A DNA stretch of 64,000 nt. Source: Candidatus Binatia bacterium (GTDB lineage Bacteria > Desulfobacterota > Binatia > UBA12015). The position numbers and the translations under genes are program-made. The stretch lies in the NCBI GenBank assembly GCA_029243485.1, contig JAQWRY010000003.1:124001-188000 (forward strand). The letters run 5' to 3'. Shown here piece by piece: positions 51,150 to 60,497 of the stretch. The notes beneath the pieces were generated by a model. That model did no database searches. It saw only the letters and a program-made list of their open reading frames with translations, and was not told the origin of the DNA. The first letter of the stretch is position 1. Each line of letters begins with the position of its first letter.

Positions 51150-51970
51150 CGCCGGCGAGCGGTACCTCGGCGCCCCGCAGCACGCCTGTGCTGGGCTCTC
51201 GCCAGGAGCACCTGCGGACGTTGTCGATCGCCTGGCAGCTCGCGCGCTTGGACCTGGTTCGTCGCTACACCGCGACGATGTTGGGCCTCGCGTGGGCGGT
51301 TCTTTCGCCTCTGCTGATGGCCGCGGTCATCGGGCTCGTATTCGCACGGTTGTTCGGCGTGGAACTGCGGACCTTCCTGCCCTACCTCTTCTTGAACCTG
51401 ACCCTCTGGGGATTCTTCATCGCGTGTCTCGACGGTGGCGCGATCTCTTTTCTCGCGGCCGAAGGCTACATCAAGCAGGTCCCGCGCGTATCGCTCTTCA
51501 CGTACCCGTTGCGGATGATCTTCGCGGCTTTCGTCACGCTGCTCCTGGGTCTCGTGGCCGCCGCGCTCGTCTCACTCGTGTTCGGCGGCCGGATCAGCCC
51601 GGCCTGGTTTTACATCCTGCCCGGGCTCGTCGCGTGGTTCCTCTTCGGGTTCTCGATCGCTTGCGTGTCTGGTGTCTTCAACACCGCCGTACGTGACTTT
51701 CAGTACATCCAGTCCGTAGGCATCCAGGCGCTCTTCTACGCCACGCCGGTCATGTTCCCCGCGGATCTCCTCGTGAGCCACGGCCTCTCGTGGATGCTGA
51801 CGTACAACCCGATCTACCACCTGATGGTCCTGGTGCGCGTGCCGATGTTGGTCAATCAGGTCCCGGCGGCGCCGCACTACGTCGCCTCGATCGCGACCCT
51901 CGTCGTTTCTTTGTCGGCGGCGTACTTCGCCGTGAAGCGAGCGCGACCTCGCCTGGTGTTCTGGCTGTGA
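51146..51970 (+). CDS. ABC-2 polysaccharide exporter permease 2 (Wzm-like)
   Basis: A second 274-residue ABC-2 permease, distinct from permease 1. ARLDLVRRYTATMLGLAWAV is the typical N-terminal helix, then six membrane segments (LLMAAVIGLVFARLFG, FFIACLDGG, and NPIYHLMVLVRVPMLVNQVP at the end). GTG 51146 overlaps the glycosyltransferase stop by four bases. Two full permease/ATPase pairs in one operon are unusual. Confidence 0.9.
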   Translation: MTPASGTSAPRSTPVLGSRQEHLRTLSIAWQLARLDLVRRYTATMLGLAWAVLSPLLMAAVIGLVFARLFGVELRTFLPYLFLNLTLWGFFIACLDGGAISFLAAEGYIKQVPRVSLFTYPLRMIFAAFVTLLLGLVAAALVSLVFGGRISPAWFYILPGLVAWFLFGFSIACVSGVFNTAVRDFQYIQSVGIQALFYATPVMFPADLLVSHGLSWMLTYNPIYHLMVLVRVPMLVNQVPAAPHYVASIATLVVSLSAAYFAVKRARPRLVFWL

Positions 51971-52689
51971 TCCGCCTCGAGGACATCTCGCTCACGTTCC
52001 CTGGCCAGGGGGCGCAGAGCCTGCGCGAGAAGTTCACGTCTCTCGTGCGGTCCTCGGCCAAGGTGCCCGATCGCGGTTCCGTGACCGCCCTGCGCGAGGT
52101 GAACATCGACATCCGCTACGGACAGCGGGTCGGCGTGATTGGCTTGAACGGTGCGGGCAAGACGACCCTGCTGAAGGTGATGTGCGGGATCTATCCGGTG
52201 ACGTCTGGTCGGTTGACGGTCGAAGGGGATATCGCGTGCCTCTTCGAGATCGCGACCGGGTTCGAGATGGAGGCGACCGGCTGGGAGAACATCATCACCC
52301 GCGGCCTTCTCGTCGGTCTCACCCGCCGTGAGATCCGCGACCGTACGCAGGAGATCGCGGACTTCACCGAGCTTGGCGCGGCGCTCGACCGGCCGGTGAA
52401 GACGTACTCGGCCGGCATGTTCATCCGGCTCGCCTTCGCGGTGTCGACCTCGATTCTGCCGGATGTGCTGCTCCTCGACGAAGTTGTCGCCGCCGGGGAC
52501 CAGCACTTTCAGGACAAGGCGACACGTCGCCTGCAGCAGATGGTGGAGCACGCATCTATCCTGGTTCTGGTCAGCCATTCCATGGATACGATCCTCACGA
52601 ACTGCACCCGGGTAGTCTGGATCGAAGCCGGTCGTGTCCGGATGGATGGACCCGCGGAAGAGGTCGTCCAGGCTTACACGGCGGAATGA
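51967..52689 (+). CDS. ABC exporter ATPase 2 (short Wzt-like)
   Basis: A 240-residue ATPase without the C-terminal glycan-binding domain. Walker A is GLNGAGKTT, the signature TYSAGMFIRLAF, and Walker B VLLLDEVVAAGD. GTG 51967 overlaps permease 2 by four bases. Its short form is that of Wzt proteins in systems with no end-recognition step, or of TagH-like ATPases. Together with permease 2 it makes a second, independent exporter. Confidence 0.93.
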   Translation: MIRLEDISLTFPGQGAQSLREKFTSLVRSSAKVPDRGSVTALREVNIDIRYGQRVGVIGLNGAGKTTLLKVMCGIYPVTSGRLTVEGDIACLFEIATGFEMEATGWENIITRGLLVGLTRREIRDRTQEIADFTELGAALDRPVKTYSAGMFIRLAFAVSTSILPDVLLLDEVVAAGDQHFQDKATRRLQQMVEHASILVLVSHSMDTILTNCTRVVWIEAGRVRMDGPAEEVVQAYTAE

Positions 52690-52692
52690 AGG

Positions 52693-53874
52693 TCAGCCCG
52701 GGCGAAGCCGCCCCGTGAGGCGGCCGATGACGCGCTCGGTGAACCGGACCGGTCCGTAGACGGCGAGGCGGTCCAGCGCGTGCCAGAACGCTCCCGTGCG
52801 CAGGTGGACCTGCTCGGGCCAGCACTCGGGCGCGCGGTGTGCGAGGAGGGGCTTGAGTGTGGTGCTCCAGTGGGGCACGAGGGCTCCGACCGAGAAGCGT
52901 GCCTCGACATCGAGGTAGGCGGCATGGCCGAGTCGCTCGCGCAGAGCGCGCTCGGAGAGCAAGCGAGCGATGGCGTCGTGCCAGGCCGCCGGCTCATTGG
53001 GGCAAAGCAGCCCGGTTGCCCCGTCGCGCACGATGTCTCCGTTGGGCGGCACCCCCGAGTAGATGCCGGCGACGCCGAGGGAGCCGTATTCCAGGTACTT
53101 GTTCCAGTACTTGAAGCGGTGGAAGTCGCTCTCGGGCAGGGGCGCGAGCCCGATCGAAAGCTCGAGCGCGAGGGCTCGCCGGCGCCACGTACCGAAGTCG
53201 CTCTCGAAGGGGTGGCGGAGGGCGCCGAGGTCGGCCGCAACTTTCGGATCCGCGCCGCAGAAGACGAACTCGATGTTCTGCCCCTGCTCGCGCTTCAGCT
53301 GGCGGAGGACGTCTCCGAGCAGCTCGTCGATGTACGGTCCGTGATCCACACTGCCGAGAAAACCGATGCGAACGGGTTCGCCGTCCGGCCTGGGAACGGT
53401 CTCTCCAGGGAGTCGGGCCGGGCGTGGTTGGAGGACCCGCACCGCACGCCCTCCGTGCCGCGCGTCGAGCTCTTCTCGTAGTCGGTCACTGCAGACGAGG
53501 ACGTCGTCCGCTTCGCGGACCAGGAAGGCAACGTTCTCGCGTACCTCGGCGGACGTGAAGAAATAGCCGCTCCGTGCGCTATCCGGCACCCGTTCGAGAT
53601 CGTCGTCGAGGTAGGTTGCGACGCGCTTTCCTAGGCGTCGCGCCTCGGTCAGGAGGCGACGCTCGGCGGGCGATGCGCCGCGCACCAGGATCACTGTGTC
53701 GGCCCACGCCACGTCGTGCGTCGAGGGCGACACGCTCGACCCGGTTCGGAACTCGCAGAGGCGGCTTTTCGCCCCGAGACCCTCAAACACGGTGTGGACC
53801 CCCAGTACGGCGGACGGGATCGGTGCTTCGCAGAGCGCGAGAATACGGGCGGGTCTGGCTTTGGTGGACGGCAT
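52693..53874 (-). CDS. Family 4-like glycosyltransferase
   Basis: A 393-residue GT-B fold protein. The N-terminal half has a short nucleotide-fold (ARILALCEAPIPSAVLGVHT). The C-terminal half has GEPVRIGFLGSVDHGPYIDE, NKYLEYGSLGVAGIYSGVPP and ATGLLCPNEPAAWHDAI, the EX7E-type donor site of GT4-like enzymes. ATG 53874 is preferred to GTG 53895. It is convergent with the export operon, three bases from its end, so it belongs to the same locus but to a different transcript. Confidence 0.85.
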   Translation of the reverse strand: MPSTKARPARILALCEAPIPSAVLGVHTVFEGLGAKSRLCEFRTGSSVSPSTHDVAWADTVILVRGASPAERRLLTEARRLGKRVATYLDDDLERVPDSARSGYFFTSAEVRENVAFLVREADDVLVCSDRLREELDARHGGRAVRVLQPRPARLPGETVPRPDGEPVRIGFLGSVDHGPYIDELLGDVLRQLKREQGQNIEFVFCGADPKVAADLGALRHPFESDFGTWRRRALALELSIGLAPLPESDFHRFKYWNKYLEYGSLGVAGIYSGVPPNGDIVRDGATGLLCPNEPAAWHDAIARLLSERALRERLGHAAYLDVEARFSVGALVPHWSTTLKPLLAHRAPECWPEQVHLRTGAFWHALDRLAVYGPVRFTERVIGRLTGRLRPG

Positions 53875-53925
53875 CGAGGGGGCTCGGGCTTGCACTAGGC
53901 TGCACCGGGTCTCTACACAAGCGCG

Positions 53926-54711
53926 GTGCCGAGACGCATCCTCTCCTGGAACGTGAATGGAATCCGCGCCTGCGTGGACAAGGGTTTTCTCGACTGGCTA
54001 TGTCGCTCGAAGGCTGATGTGGTCGGCCTGCAGGAGACGCGAGTCAGCGAGGAGAAGCTTCCACCGGGGCTCCGTCGGCAGCGCCGCTTCCCGAGCTTCT
54101 CGCTCTCGGAGGCGACGTCGAAAAAGGGCTACAGCGGCGTCGGGCTTTTCTCGCGCGAAGAGCCCGTTTCTCTGACGACGGAGCTCGCCCGCCCGCGATT
54201 CGATCGCGAGGGTCGGTTTCAGCTCGCTCGATTCGACGATCTGCTCGTCGCGAACGTCTACTTCCCGAACGGAAACGGGAAGGACCGCGACAACAGCCGG
54301 GTGCCCTACAAGCTCTCTTTCACGCGGCGAGTGTTCGACCTCGTCGACGAGGCGCGCGCAGCGACGGGCCTGCCTGCGGTCATCATGGGGGATTTCAATA
54401 CAGCTCCCGACGAGATCGATCTCGCCCGTCCGAAGGGCAACAAGAAGACGAGTGGCTTTCTTCCTGAGGAGCGCAAGGCGCTCGCGAAGTGTCTGAAGCG
54501 TGGGTACGTCGACACGTTCCGCGCGCTTCACCCCGAAGAGGTTCGGTACTCCTGGTGGAGCAGTCGCTTCGGTGTGCGAGCGAAAAACATCGGGTGGCGG
54601 ATCGATCTCCTCGTCGTGTCCGAGGATCTGATGCCACGAGTGAAGCGCGCGTTCATCCTCACCGACGTTGTGGGCTCCGACCACTGTCCGATCGGGATCG
54701 ACTTGGATTAG
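53926..54711 (+). CDS. xth: Exodeoxyribonuclease III
   Basis: A 261-residue AP endonuclease/3'-exonuclease. WNVNGIRACVDKGF, VGLQETRVSEEKL, ANVYFPNGN, IMGDFNTAPDEID and SDHCPIGIDLD are the family's metal and catalytic blocks. It repairs abasic sites in DNA. The start is GTG 53926. It is divergent from the glycosyltransferase gene across a 51-base gap. Confidence 0.96.
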   Translation: MPRRILSWNVNGIRACVDKGFLDWLCRSKADVVGLQETRVSEEKLPPGLRRQRRFPSFSLSEATSKKGYSGVGLFSREEPVSLTTELARPRFDREGRFQLARFDDLLVANVYFPNGNGKDRDNSRVPYKLSFTRRVFDLVDEARAATGLPAVIMGDFNTAPDEIDLARPKGNKKTSGFLPEERKALAKCLKRGYVDTFRALHPEEVRYSWWSSRFGVRAKNIGWRIDLLVVSEDLMPRVKRAFILTDVVGSDHCPIGIDLD

Positions 54712-54745
54712 TGGCGCGCCGCCAGATGCGATAGGCAAGGCGGCG

Positions 54746-55906
54746 GTGGACCACTTCAGTCGAATTCGCGACCAGGTCGCGATCGTCGGTATCGGGCAGC
54801 TGCCGTTCGCGAAGGATCTCGGCCGACCGATCTCCGACACTGCAATCGAGGCGAGTCAGAGCGCTCTCGACGACGCCGGGCTCGCCGCCGAGGACGTCGA
54901 CGGGATCGTCATGTACGAGCTCGAGAAGACCCATGAGGTGACGATCGCTCGTGGGCTCGGTGTTTCGAACCTGCAGTGGTGGGACAAGATCACCTACGGA
55001 GGGGGCGCCTCGTGCGCGACGATTCTGCACGCCGCCGCGGCGATCGCTTGCGGAGCCGCGACCACCGTCCTCTGCCTTCGCGCCCGCAATAGGGGGAGTA
55101 AGGCCGCGCGGCCGTGGGCGCAGGAGCGCGAACTCGTCACCGACGACAAGGCGTTGCACGTTCCCTGGGGCCTCATTCGGCCCGTCGACGTCATCGGGAT
55201 GTGGGCTCATCGCCACATGTTGGTCCACGGGACCACGCGCGAGCAGCTCGGTAACGTGGCGATTGCGGCTCGTAAGCATGCGAACCGTAACCCTCACGCG
55301 ATGATGCACGACCGGCCGCTCGACATGGAGACCTATCTTGGGGGCCGCGTGATCGGGTATCCGCTCACTCTGTACGATTGCTGTCTCGAAACCGACGGTG
55401 CCCTCGCGTGCGTCGTCACGACGAAGGAGCGCGCCCGGGACCTTCGACAGAAGCCGGCATGGGTCCACTCGGGTGCGCAGGCGAGTGGTCCCAACCCGGT
55501 TCACCTCGCGAACTACAACACGCCCGAGATGGAGACGACTGCCGTTCCGTGCGCGCGTCAGCTGTGGGATCGGTCGGACCTGAAGCCGAAGGACATGGAC
55601 TGCGCGCAGATCTACGACGCGTTCACGCCGCTGGTGATTCTCGGTCTCGAGGACTACGGATTCTGCGAGCGAGGTGAGGGCGGAAGCTTCACCGAAGAGG
55701 GACGGATCGAGCTCGGCGGCGCGCTGCCCGTGCTCACCTCCGGAGGGGGCCTCAGCGAGGCGTACACCCATGGATTCAATCTGCTTCTCGAAGCCGTACG
55801 TCAGGTGCGCGGAACATCGACTGCGCAGGTCGATGGATGTCAGTCGGTTCTCGTGACGGGCGCGTCGGGCGTCGCCACGAGCGCCCTGGTGGTGCGAGGC
55901 GACTGA
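54746..55906 (+). CDS. Thiolase-like lipid-transfer family protein
   Basis: A 386-residue thiolase-fold protein of the SCP-x-like group. VAIVGIGQLPFAKDLGRPIS, ALDDAGLAAEDVDGIVMYEL, and TYGGGASCATILHAAAAIAC (with the cysteine at the nucleophile place) are in the N-terminal half; GGALPVLTSGGGLSEAYTHG is at the C-terminus. Such proteins cleave or form C-C bonds in side-chain degradation, and they work with a DUF35 OB-fold partner, here the next gene, overlapped by one base. The start is GTG 54746. Confidence 0.9.
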   Translation: MDHFSRIRDQVAIVGIGQLPFAKDLGRPISDTAIEASQSALDDAGLAAEDVDGIVMYELEKTHEVTIARGLGVSNLQWWDKITYGGGASCATILHAAAAIACGAATTVLCLRARNRGSKAARPWAQERELVTDDKALHVPWGLIRPVDVIGMWAHRHMLVHGTTREQLGNVAIAARKHANRNPHAMMHDRPLDMETYLGGRVIGYPLTLYDCCLETDGALACVVTTKERARDLRQKPAWVHSGAQASGPNPVHLANYNTPEMETTAVPCARQLWDRSDLKPKDMDCAQIYDAFTPLVILGLEDYGFCERGEGGSFTEEGRIELGGALPVLTSGGGLSEAYTHGFNLLLEAVRQVRGTSTAQVDGCQSVLVTGASGVATSALVVRGD

Positions 55907-56310
55907 TGCTCCATCCGGACTATCCACTTCCCGACGTCGAGCACCCGGTCACGGCACCGTTCTGGGTCGGCTGTCGCGAACGAAAGCTGATGATCCAACG
56001 TGACGAGGAGACGGGGGCGTACCATTGGCCGCCGAAGCCGGCCTACTGGAAGGGCGATCGCTTGCGCTGGGTCGAGACATCCGGGCGGGGCGAAGTCTAC
56101 AGCTGGGTCATCGGGAGTGAGCCCTTCCTCCCCGCGTTCGAGCACTTGCTGCCCTTGATCATGGTCGTCACCGAGCTGGAGGAGGGCCCCCGGCTGGTCG
56201 GTTACATGGTTTCTTGTACCGTCGAAGAGATGCGTCTCGGACTGCCGGTCCAGGTCGTCTACGAGCCCCTCACGGCCGAAGTGACTTTGCCCGTGTGGGC
56301 GCCGCGCTAG
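55906..56310 (+). CDS. OB-fold acyl-CoA-binding protein (DUF35)
   Basis: A 134-residue OB-fold protein. VTAPFWVGCRERKLMIQRDE is the usual rubredoxin-like N-terminal part, but the zinc cysteines are not present as a set (only one C). EVYSWVIGSEPFLPAFEHLL and RLVGYMVSCTVEEMRLGLPV are the OB core. It binds acyl-CoA for the thiolase-like partner upstream and is coupled to it by TGATG. Confidence 0.87.
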   Translation: MLHPDYPLPDVEHPVTAPFWVGCRERKLMIQRDEETGAYHWPPKPAYWKGDRLRWVETSGRGEVYSWVIGSEPFLPAFEHLLPLIMVVTELEEGPRLVGYMVSCTVEEMRLGLPVQVVYEPLTAEVTLPVWAPR

Positions 56311-56376
56311 CGGCTTGCTTCCGGATCTCCCGATGGGTTTGCAACTTTCCTCGAAGTCGAGTTTTTCGGTGTTCGG

Positions 56377-58254
56377 ATGAAGGCGGCGAGCATCAGCTAC
56401 CGGGTGGCGGACTTCCTGCGACGTCATCCCCCGTTCGAGTGGATGGGGGAGGAAGAACTGGTCGTTCTCGCCGGGACCGGCCGGGTTCGGTTCCACGAAG
56501 CCCTGGAGGTGCTCCACGACGCCGGTGAGGTTCGTCAGTCGCAGTTCTCCGTGATCCAGCAAGGGACGGTTGAGATCCTCGACGACGAGGGGGTCCTGCA
56601 CGATCTTCTCGGGCCCGGCGACATCGTCGGGATCGGTTCGAGCGAGCGCCATCGCTATCTGGCGCGAACGGCGTCCGACGTCCTGGTCTACATGTTCCCG
56701 CGCGAAGCGGTTCGCCCGCTGCTGGAACGGCATGCGCGTGCGCGTCGCTACCTCGAGACGGTTTTCTCGCTGGCGGACGAGGGACGCGCGGGAGGGCCCG
56801 GATCGCTCGGGCCTTCGGACTTCTGGCTTGATGCCCTGCTGCCCGAGGAACGGGCGCAGTGTGAAGCGGCCGTCTGCCGCGCGGACGAATCTGTGGCTGC
56901 GGTTGCGGGCCGAATGACGGCTGAGGGTCTGTCTGCGGTCGCGGTGCTGGACGGAGATGGCCGCTTGCTCGGAGTGGTTCGCGACGCCGACTTTCGCGCG
57001 CGTGTCGCAACCGGCAACCTCTTGCCGACAGGCGAGATCGGGGCACTGCTCTCGCCGGCGGCCGCGGGGCTCGCGGCCGCCGATCACGGGCAGCCGGTCG
57101 GAGCTTACTGGCGGCGGATGCTGCGCGCCGGGGTTTCGACGCTTCCGCTCGCGGCATCGCCGTCGGGCGATGTCGTCGGTGTTCTCACCGAGAACGACCT
57201 TGCCGTCGATCTGGGGGGTGACCCGCTCGTTCCAATTCTACGAATCGGGCGCGCGCGCAGCCTCGATCAGGTTCGCGTGTTCCGCCGTGCGGCCGAAACG
57301 GCGATCGAACGTCTGCTGACCAACCGGCGGTCGGCGCCCTGGGCGGTCGAGGCGGCGGGCGCACTCGACGTGGCCACGTGCCGGTGGGTCGTGGGCCGTG
57401 CCGAGGCGGATCTCGGGGCGGCGGCCCGAGCCGCGGAGCGGTGCTGGGTGTTGCTCGGCGCGGCGGGGCGGCGAGAACGATTTGGCTCGATGCCGATGGG
57501 CGTCGGATTGATTTGGAGGGGCGAGCCCGACGACACCGTTCGCATGGGGCGGCTCGCCGACCGGGTCGGTGCGCAGCTCACGGAGCTCGGCATCCAGCTC
57601 GCGTTCCACATGCTCCCGTCCGGCAGCGGCATCCCGACGCACGGGACTTTGGACCAATGGAAGGCCGCCTACGAAGGCTGGGTCCACGACCCGATCGGGA
57701 CCGGCATGTATAAGGCGCTCGGTTTCTTCGACGTGCTCTTCGTTGCCGGAGAGCAGAAGCTTCAGGAGCAGGTTCTGGCGCATTTCCGTCGAGCGGTCGC
57801 GACGGACGAGACGTTCCTGCCACTGGCCGCCAACGACTCGATGGCGCACATGCCTCCGCTCACGTTTTTCCGCGGACAGGTGGTCGACAAGGCGGGGGAA
57901 CGAACGGAACTCCTGGATCTCGAGAACTGCGCGGTCCGCCCGCTCACCGACATCGCCCGCGTCTTCGCGCTGCAGGAGGGAAGCGACGGAGACTGCGATA
58001 CCGCGGGGCGACTGCGGGCCGTTGCCGACGGGCGCTCCGAGAACGAGGAGCTGTTCCGGCGTTCGGCGGAAGCGGCGGAACTCGCCCTTCTCCAACGGGC
58101 TCGGGTGGCGTACGCCCATCCGGAGGATCGGTCGGAGATCCGCCCGGAGGCACTTCTCAAGGTAGAGCGCGAGCTTCTGAAGTCGTGTTTCCGAACGATC
58201 CTCTCCCTGCTCGAGCGTACCGCGCACCATTTTGGATTCCCGGCGCCGCGATGA
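56377..58254 (+). CDS. DUF294-type protein: cNMP-binding, CBS pair, degenerate nucleotidyltransferase
   Basis: A 625-residue protein with an N-terminal cyclic-nucleotide-binding-like domain (about 10-140), a CBS pair (about 160-285: VAVLDGDGRLLGVVRDADFR), a DUF294 nucleotidyltransferase-like domain (about 290-450) and its C-terminal helical domain (LTDIARVFALQEG). In active relatives the transferase site reads GSxGRxEQ, then DQDN. Here it is GAAGRRER (361-368) followed by FGSMPMGVGLI, with no aspartates, so catalysis is improbable. It overlaps the exonuclease gene by four bases; DUF294 and exonuclease genes often travel together. Confidence 0.9.
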   Translation: MKAASISYRVADFLRRHPPFEWMGEEELVVLAGTGRVRFHEALEVLHDAGEVRQSQFSVIQQGTVEILDDEGVLHDLLGPGDIVGIGSSERHRYLARTASDVLVYMFPREAVRPLLERHARARRYLETVFSLADEGRAGGPGSLGPSDFWLDALLPEERAQCEAAVCRADESVAAVAGRMTAEGLSAVAVLDGDGRLLGVVRDADFRARVATGNLLPTGEIGALLSPAAAGLAAADHGQPVGAYWRRMLRAGVSTLPLAASPSGDVVGVLTENDLAVDLGGDPLVPILRIGRARSLDQVRVFRRAAETAIERLLTNRRSAPWAVEAAGALDVATCRWVVGRAEADLGAAARAAERCWVLLGAAGRRERFGSMPMGVGLIWRGEPDDTVRMGRLADRVGAQLTELGIQLAFHMLPSGSGIPTHGTLDQWKAAYEGWVHDPIGTGMYKALGFFDVLFVAGEQKLQEQVLAHFRRAVATDETFLPLAANDSMAHMPPLTFFRGQVVDKAGERTELLDLENCAVRPLTDIARVFALQEGSDGDCDTAGRLRAVADGRSENEELFRRSAEAAELALLQRARVAYAHPEDRSEIRPEALLKVERELLKSCFRTILSLLERTAHHFGFPAPR

Positions 58255-58928
58255 GTACGTCGACCCGGCCGGCGGAGATTCTCCGGTACGACGAAGGGTT
58301 CGGCCGAAGCTGGAGCGACGATGCGTCCTCGGACGACATCCGCTTCGTCGTGCTCGATTGCGAGACGACCGGGCTCGATCCCCGAAAGGACCGCCTGATC
58401 ACCATCGGCGCGGTCGGGCTCCACCGCGGGGAGATCGTGCTCGAAGATGCCTTCGAGGCGATGCTCAAGATCGACCACAATCTCTCCGCCGTCACCGTGC
58501 ACGGCATTACCCGGGATGCGGCGCGGGATGGACAGGACGAGCCCGACGCCCTGCTCGCGTTCCTCGACTACCTCCGCGATGGAGTGATCGTCGGGCATCA
58601 TATCGGACACGACATTGGGACGCTCGACGTGGCGCTCGATCGGCATTTCGGCGCGAAACTCCTCAACCGTTGGATCGACACGATGGATCTGACGCTGCTC
58701 CTCGAACGCGGAGGCGCCTTCGGCGAGGACGAGCCCATGCGGAGCTTCTCTCTGGACGCGCTCTGCGAGCGATTCGAAGTGAAGCCCTACGGTCGGCACA
58801 CGGCCCCCGGCGATGCGCTCCTCACTGCGCTGGTCTTCTTGAAGTTGCTGCGGGTCGCGGCGCGCAACGGGCGCGGCGCCCTGGCGGCTCTCTGTGAGCG
58901 CGCACCCGTCGTCGACCCGGAGGCGTGA
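58251..58928 (+). CDS. DEDDh 3'-5' exonuclease (DnaQ-like)
   Basis: A 225-residue exonuclease of the DnaQ/PolC-epsilon type. VVLDCETTGLDPRKDRL contains the first Asp-Glu pair, VGHHIGHDIGTLDVAL the third acidic residue, and RHTAPGDALLTALVF the His-Asp pair of the DEDDh class. It is coupled to the DUF294-type gene by ATGA. In other proteobacteria similar pairs are known, without an agreed function; the substrate could be DNA, RNA or a nucleotide. Confidence 0.9.
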   Translation: MSTSTRPAEILRYDEGFGRSWSDDASSDDIRFVVLDCETTGLDPRKDRLITIGAVGLHRGEIVLEDAFEAMLKIDHNLSAVTVHGITRDAARDGQDEPDALLAFLDYLRDGVIVGHHIGHDIGTLDVALDRHFGAKLLNRWIDTMDLTLLLERGGAFGEDEPMRSFSLDALCERFEVKPYGRHTAPGDALLTALVFLKLLRVAARNGRGALAALCERAPVVDPEA

Positions 58929-59285
58929 AGCGCCTGTTGCGGCCTCGCCAAGCCGCGTGTCGCGATTGCGACGGCAAGGTGGGCGGGTGCGTCGAAAGTC
59001 GAGGGAGACCTATGCCCGGGCCTGGCGCACCGCTTGCTGGGCAGAGGACAATGAAAGGAGCGGTTCTCCGGAACCGGAAGACTCAGGCTCAGTTTCGAGG
59101 AGACCCTCACGGTATCGTGGCGTGTCTGCCCGGCGATCGCGTTGGTCGCGATAGGCCTCTGGTTCTGTGTTCGTGGGCCTTTATCGTGCCCTCCCCTCGG
59201 AGATGCTCGAGACGTCGACGATGATCGCGGCCCTGCGTGATGGCGTCGTCCGCCAGGCGGCCTCCGCGAACGCGGCCGAACGTAG
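58929..59285. other. 357-base stretch without a supported gene
   Basis: It contains a frame beginning MKGAVLRNRKTQAQF at 59051, like the start of zinc alcohol dehydrogenases (MKAAVLR...) but without a continuation. A short frame also ends ALRDGVVRQAASANAAERS at about 59290. Both may be remnants; neither is accepted as a gene. Confidence 0.4.
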
Positions 59286-60497
59286 CTAGACGATTCCGTC
59301 GCGTTCGAGTGCGTCGATCGCAGCGGGACCGAGATCGAGGAGCTCGGCGAGGACCTCGCGGTTGTGCTCGCCGAGCTTCGGCGCCGGCCTGGGAGGACTC
59401 CCGTCGGGATGGTCTCGGTCGGCGGGGTCGCGGAGCTGGATCGGACTGCCGAGTGCCTGCACGGTGCCGCGCTCCTCGACGTCGACCGGCCGCAGCACGC
59501 CCTGCTCGACGTTGTAGGGATCGTCCACGGCTTCTGCGAGAGACCGAACCGGGGCACACGGGATTCCACCGCTCTCGAGCAGATCCAGAAGCTCGGCGCG
59601 GTGTTTGTTCCGCGTCCAGGCGCCCACGCGCTCTTCGATCCAATCGCGGTTCGCGCCTCGGGCGGGTGCTTGGCGAAAGGACTCATTGCCCGACAGCGCC
59701 TCATCTCCGCAGATCTCGCAGAATTTCGCCCACTGTGCGTCGGTGACGCACATGATCGTGAGCCAGCCGTCGGACGCCTCGAAGGCGGCGTAGGGTGCCG
59801 AACCCGGCACGGCGTGGCGGTTCCCAACGCGTCCCGGATCGGTGCCGGTCTGCAGGTACGGCGACGCGTACGACATGAGCGCGGGGAACGTCGCGTCGAG
59901 CATCGCCACCTCGACGGGTCGCCCGCGTCCGGTCTGGTCGCGGTCTCGAAGCGCCAGCAGGATCGCCCCGAAAAGATGGGAGGCACCGAGCATGTCGGCG
60001 AGGGTCGCGCCTGCTTTCACTGGAGGCTGGTCGGGAAAGCCGGTCATGGCCATGTGGCCCGAGACGGCTTGGATGGTGAAGTCCATCGCTGCGAGGCCCG
60101 CGTATGGGCTGCCGCTGCGGTAGCCCCGGCCCGATGCGAGGATCAGGCGTGGGTTGTGCGATTCGAGCACGTCCCAGGTGAGGCGGAGATCCCGCAGCAC
60201 ATCCTCCCGGAAGTTCTCCACGACGACGTCGGCCTTCTGCACGAGTTGCAGGAAGATCTCGCGTCCTCGTTCGCTCTTGAGGTCGAGCGTCATGCCGCGC
60301 TTGTCGACGTTCAGCATGAGGAACGAGTAGCTGCCGCCGGGTGGGGAAATGTCATGGCGCCGCAGAATCTCGCCGCCGGGCGGCTCGATCTTGATGACAT
60401 CGGCGCCTTGTGCGGCCAGCAGCAGGCCGCAGTAAGGCCCGTTGTAGACCTGGCCGAGTTCGAGCACCCGAAGGCCGGAGAGGGGTTGTGCGTTCAC
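59286..60497 (-). CDS. Family III (CaiB/BaiF) CoA-transferase
   Basis: A 403-residue formyl-CoA-type transferase. LSGLRVLELGQVYNGPYCGL then DVIKIEPPGGEILRR and AGLAAMDFTIQAVSG, with the catalytic aspartate in MDF, are family marks; KAGATLADMLGASHLFGAIL follows. It moves CoA between carboxylic acids. GTG 60497 overlaps the stop of a small frame by four bases (GTGA). It is the last gene of a minus-strand operon with an acyl-CoA dehydrogenase. Confidence 0.94.
   Translation of the reverse strand: MNAQPLSGLRVLELGQVYNGPYCGLLLAAQGADVIKIEPPGGEILRRHDISPPGGSYSFLMLNVDKRGMTLDLKSERGREIFLQLVQKADVVVENFREDVLRDLRLTWDVLESHNPRLILASGRGYRSGSPYAGLAAMDFTIQAVSGHMAMTGFPDQPPVKAGATLADMLGASHLFGAILLALRDRDQTGRGRPVEVAMLDATFPALMSYASPYLQTGTDPGRVGNRHAVPGSAPYAAFEASDGWLTIMCVTDAQWAKFCEICGDEALSGNESFRQAPARGANRDWIEERVGAWTRNKHRAELLDLLESGGIPCAPVRSLAEAVDDPYNVEQGVLRPVDVEERGTVQALGSPIQLRDPADRDHPDGSPPRPAPKLGEHNREVLAELLDLGPAAIDALERDGIV

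Noticed and set aside
47641-53874. Polysaccharide operon as a genomic island integrated at tRNA-Val
   Set aside because: No second copy of the tRNA 3' end, no integrase and no clear composition change were found.
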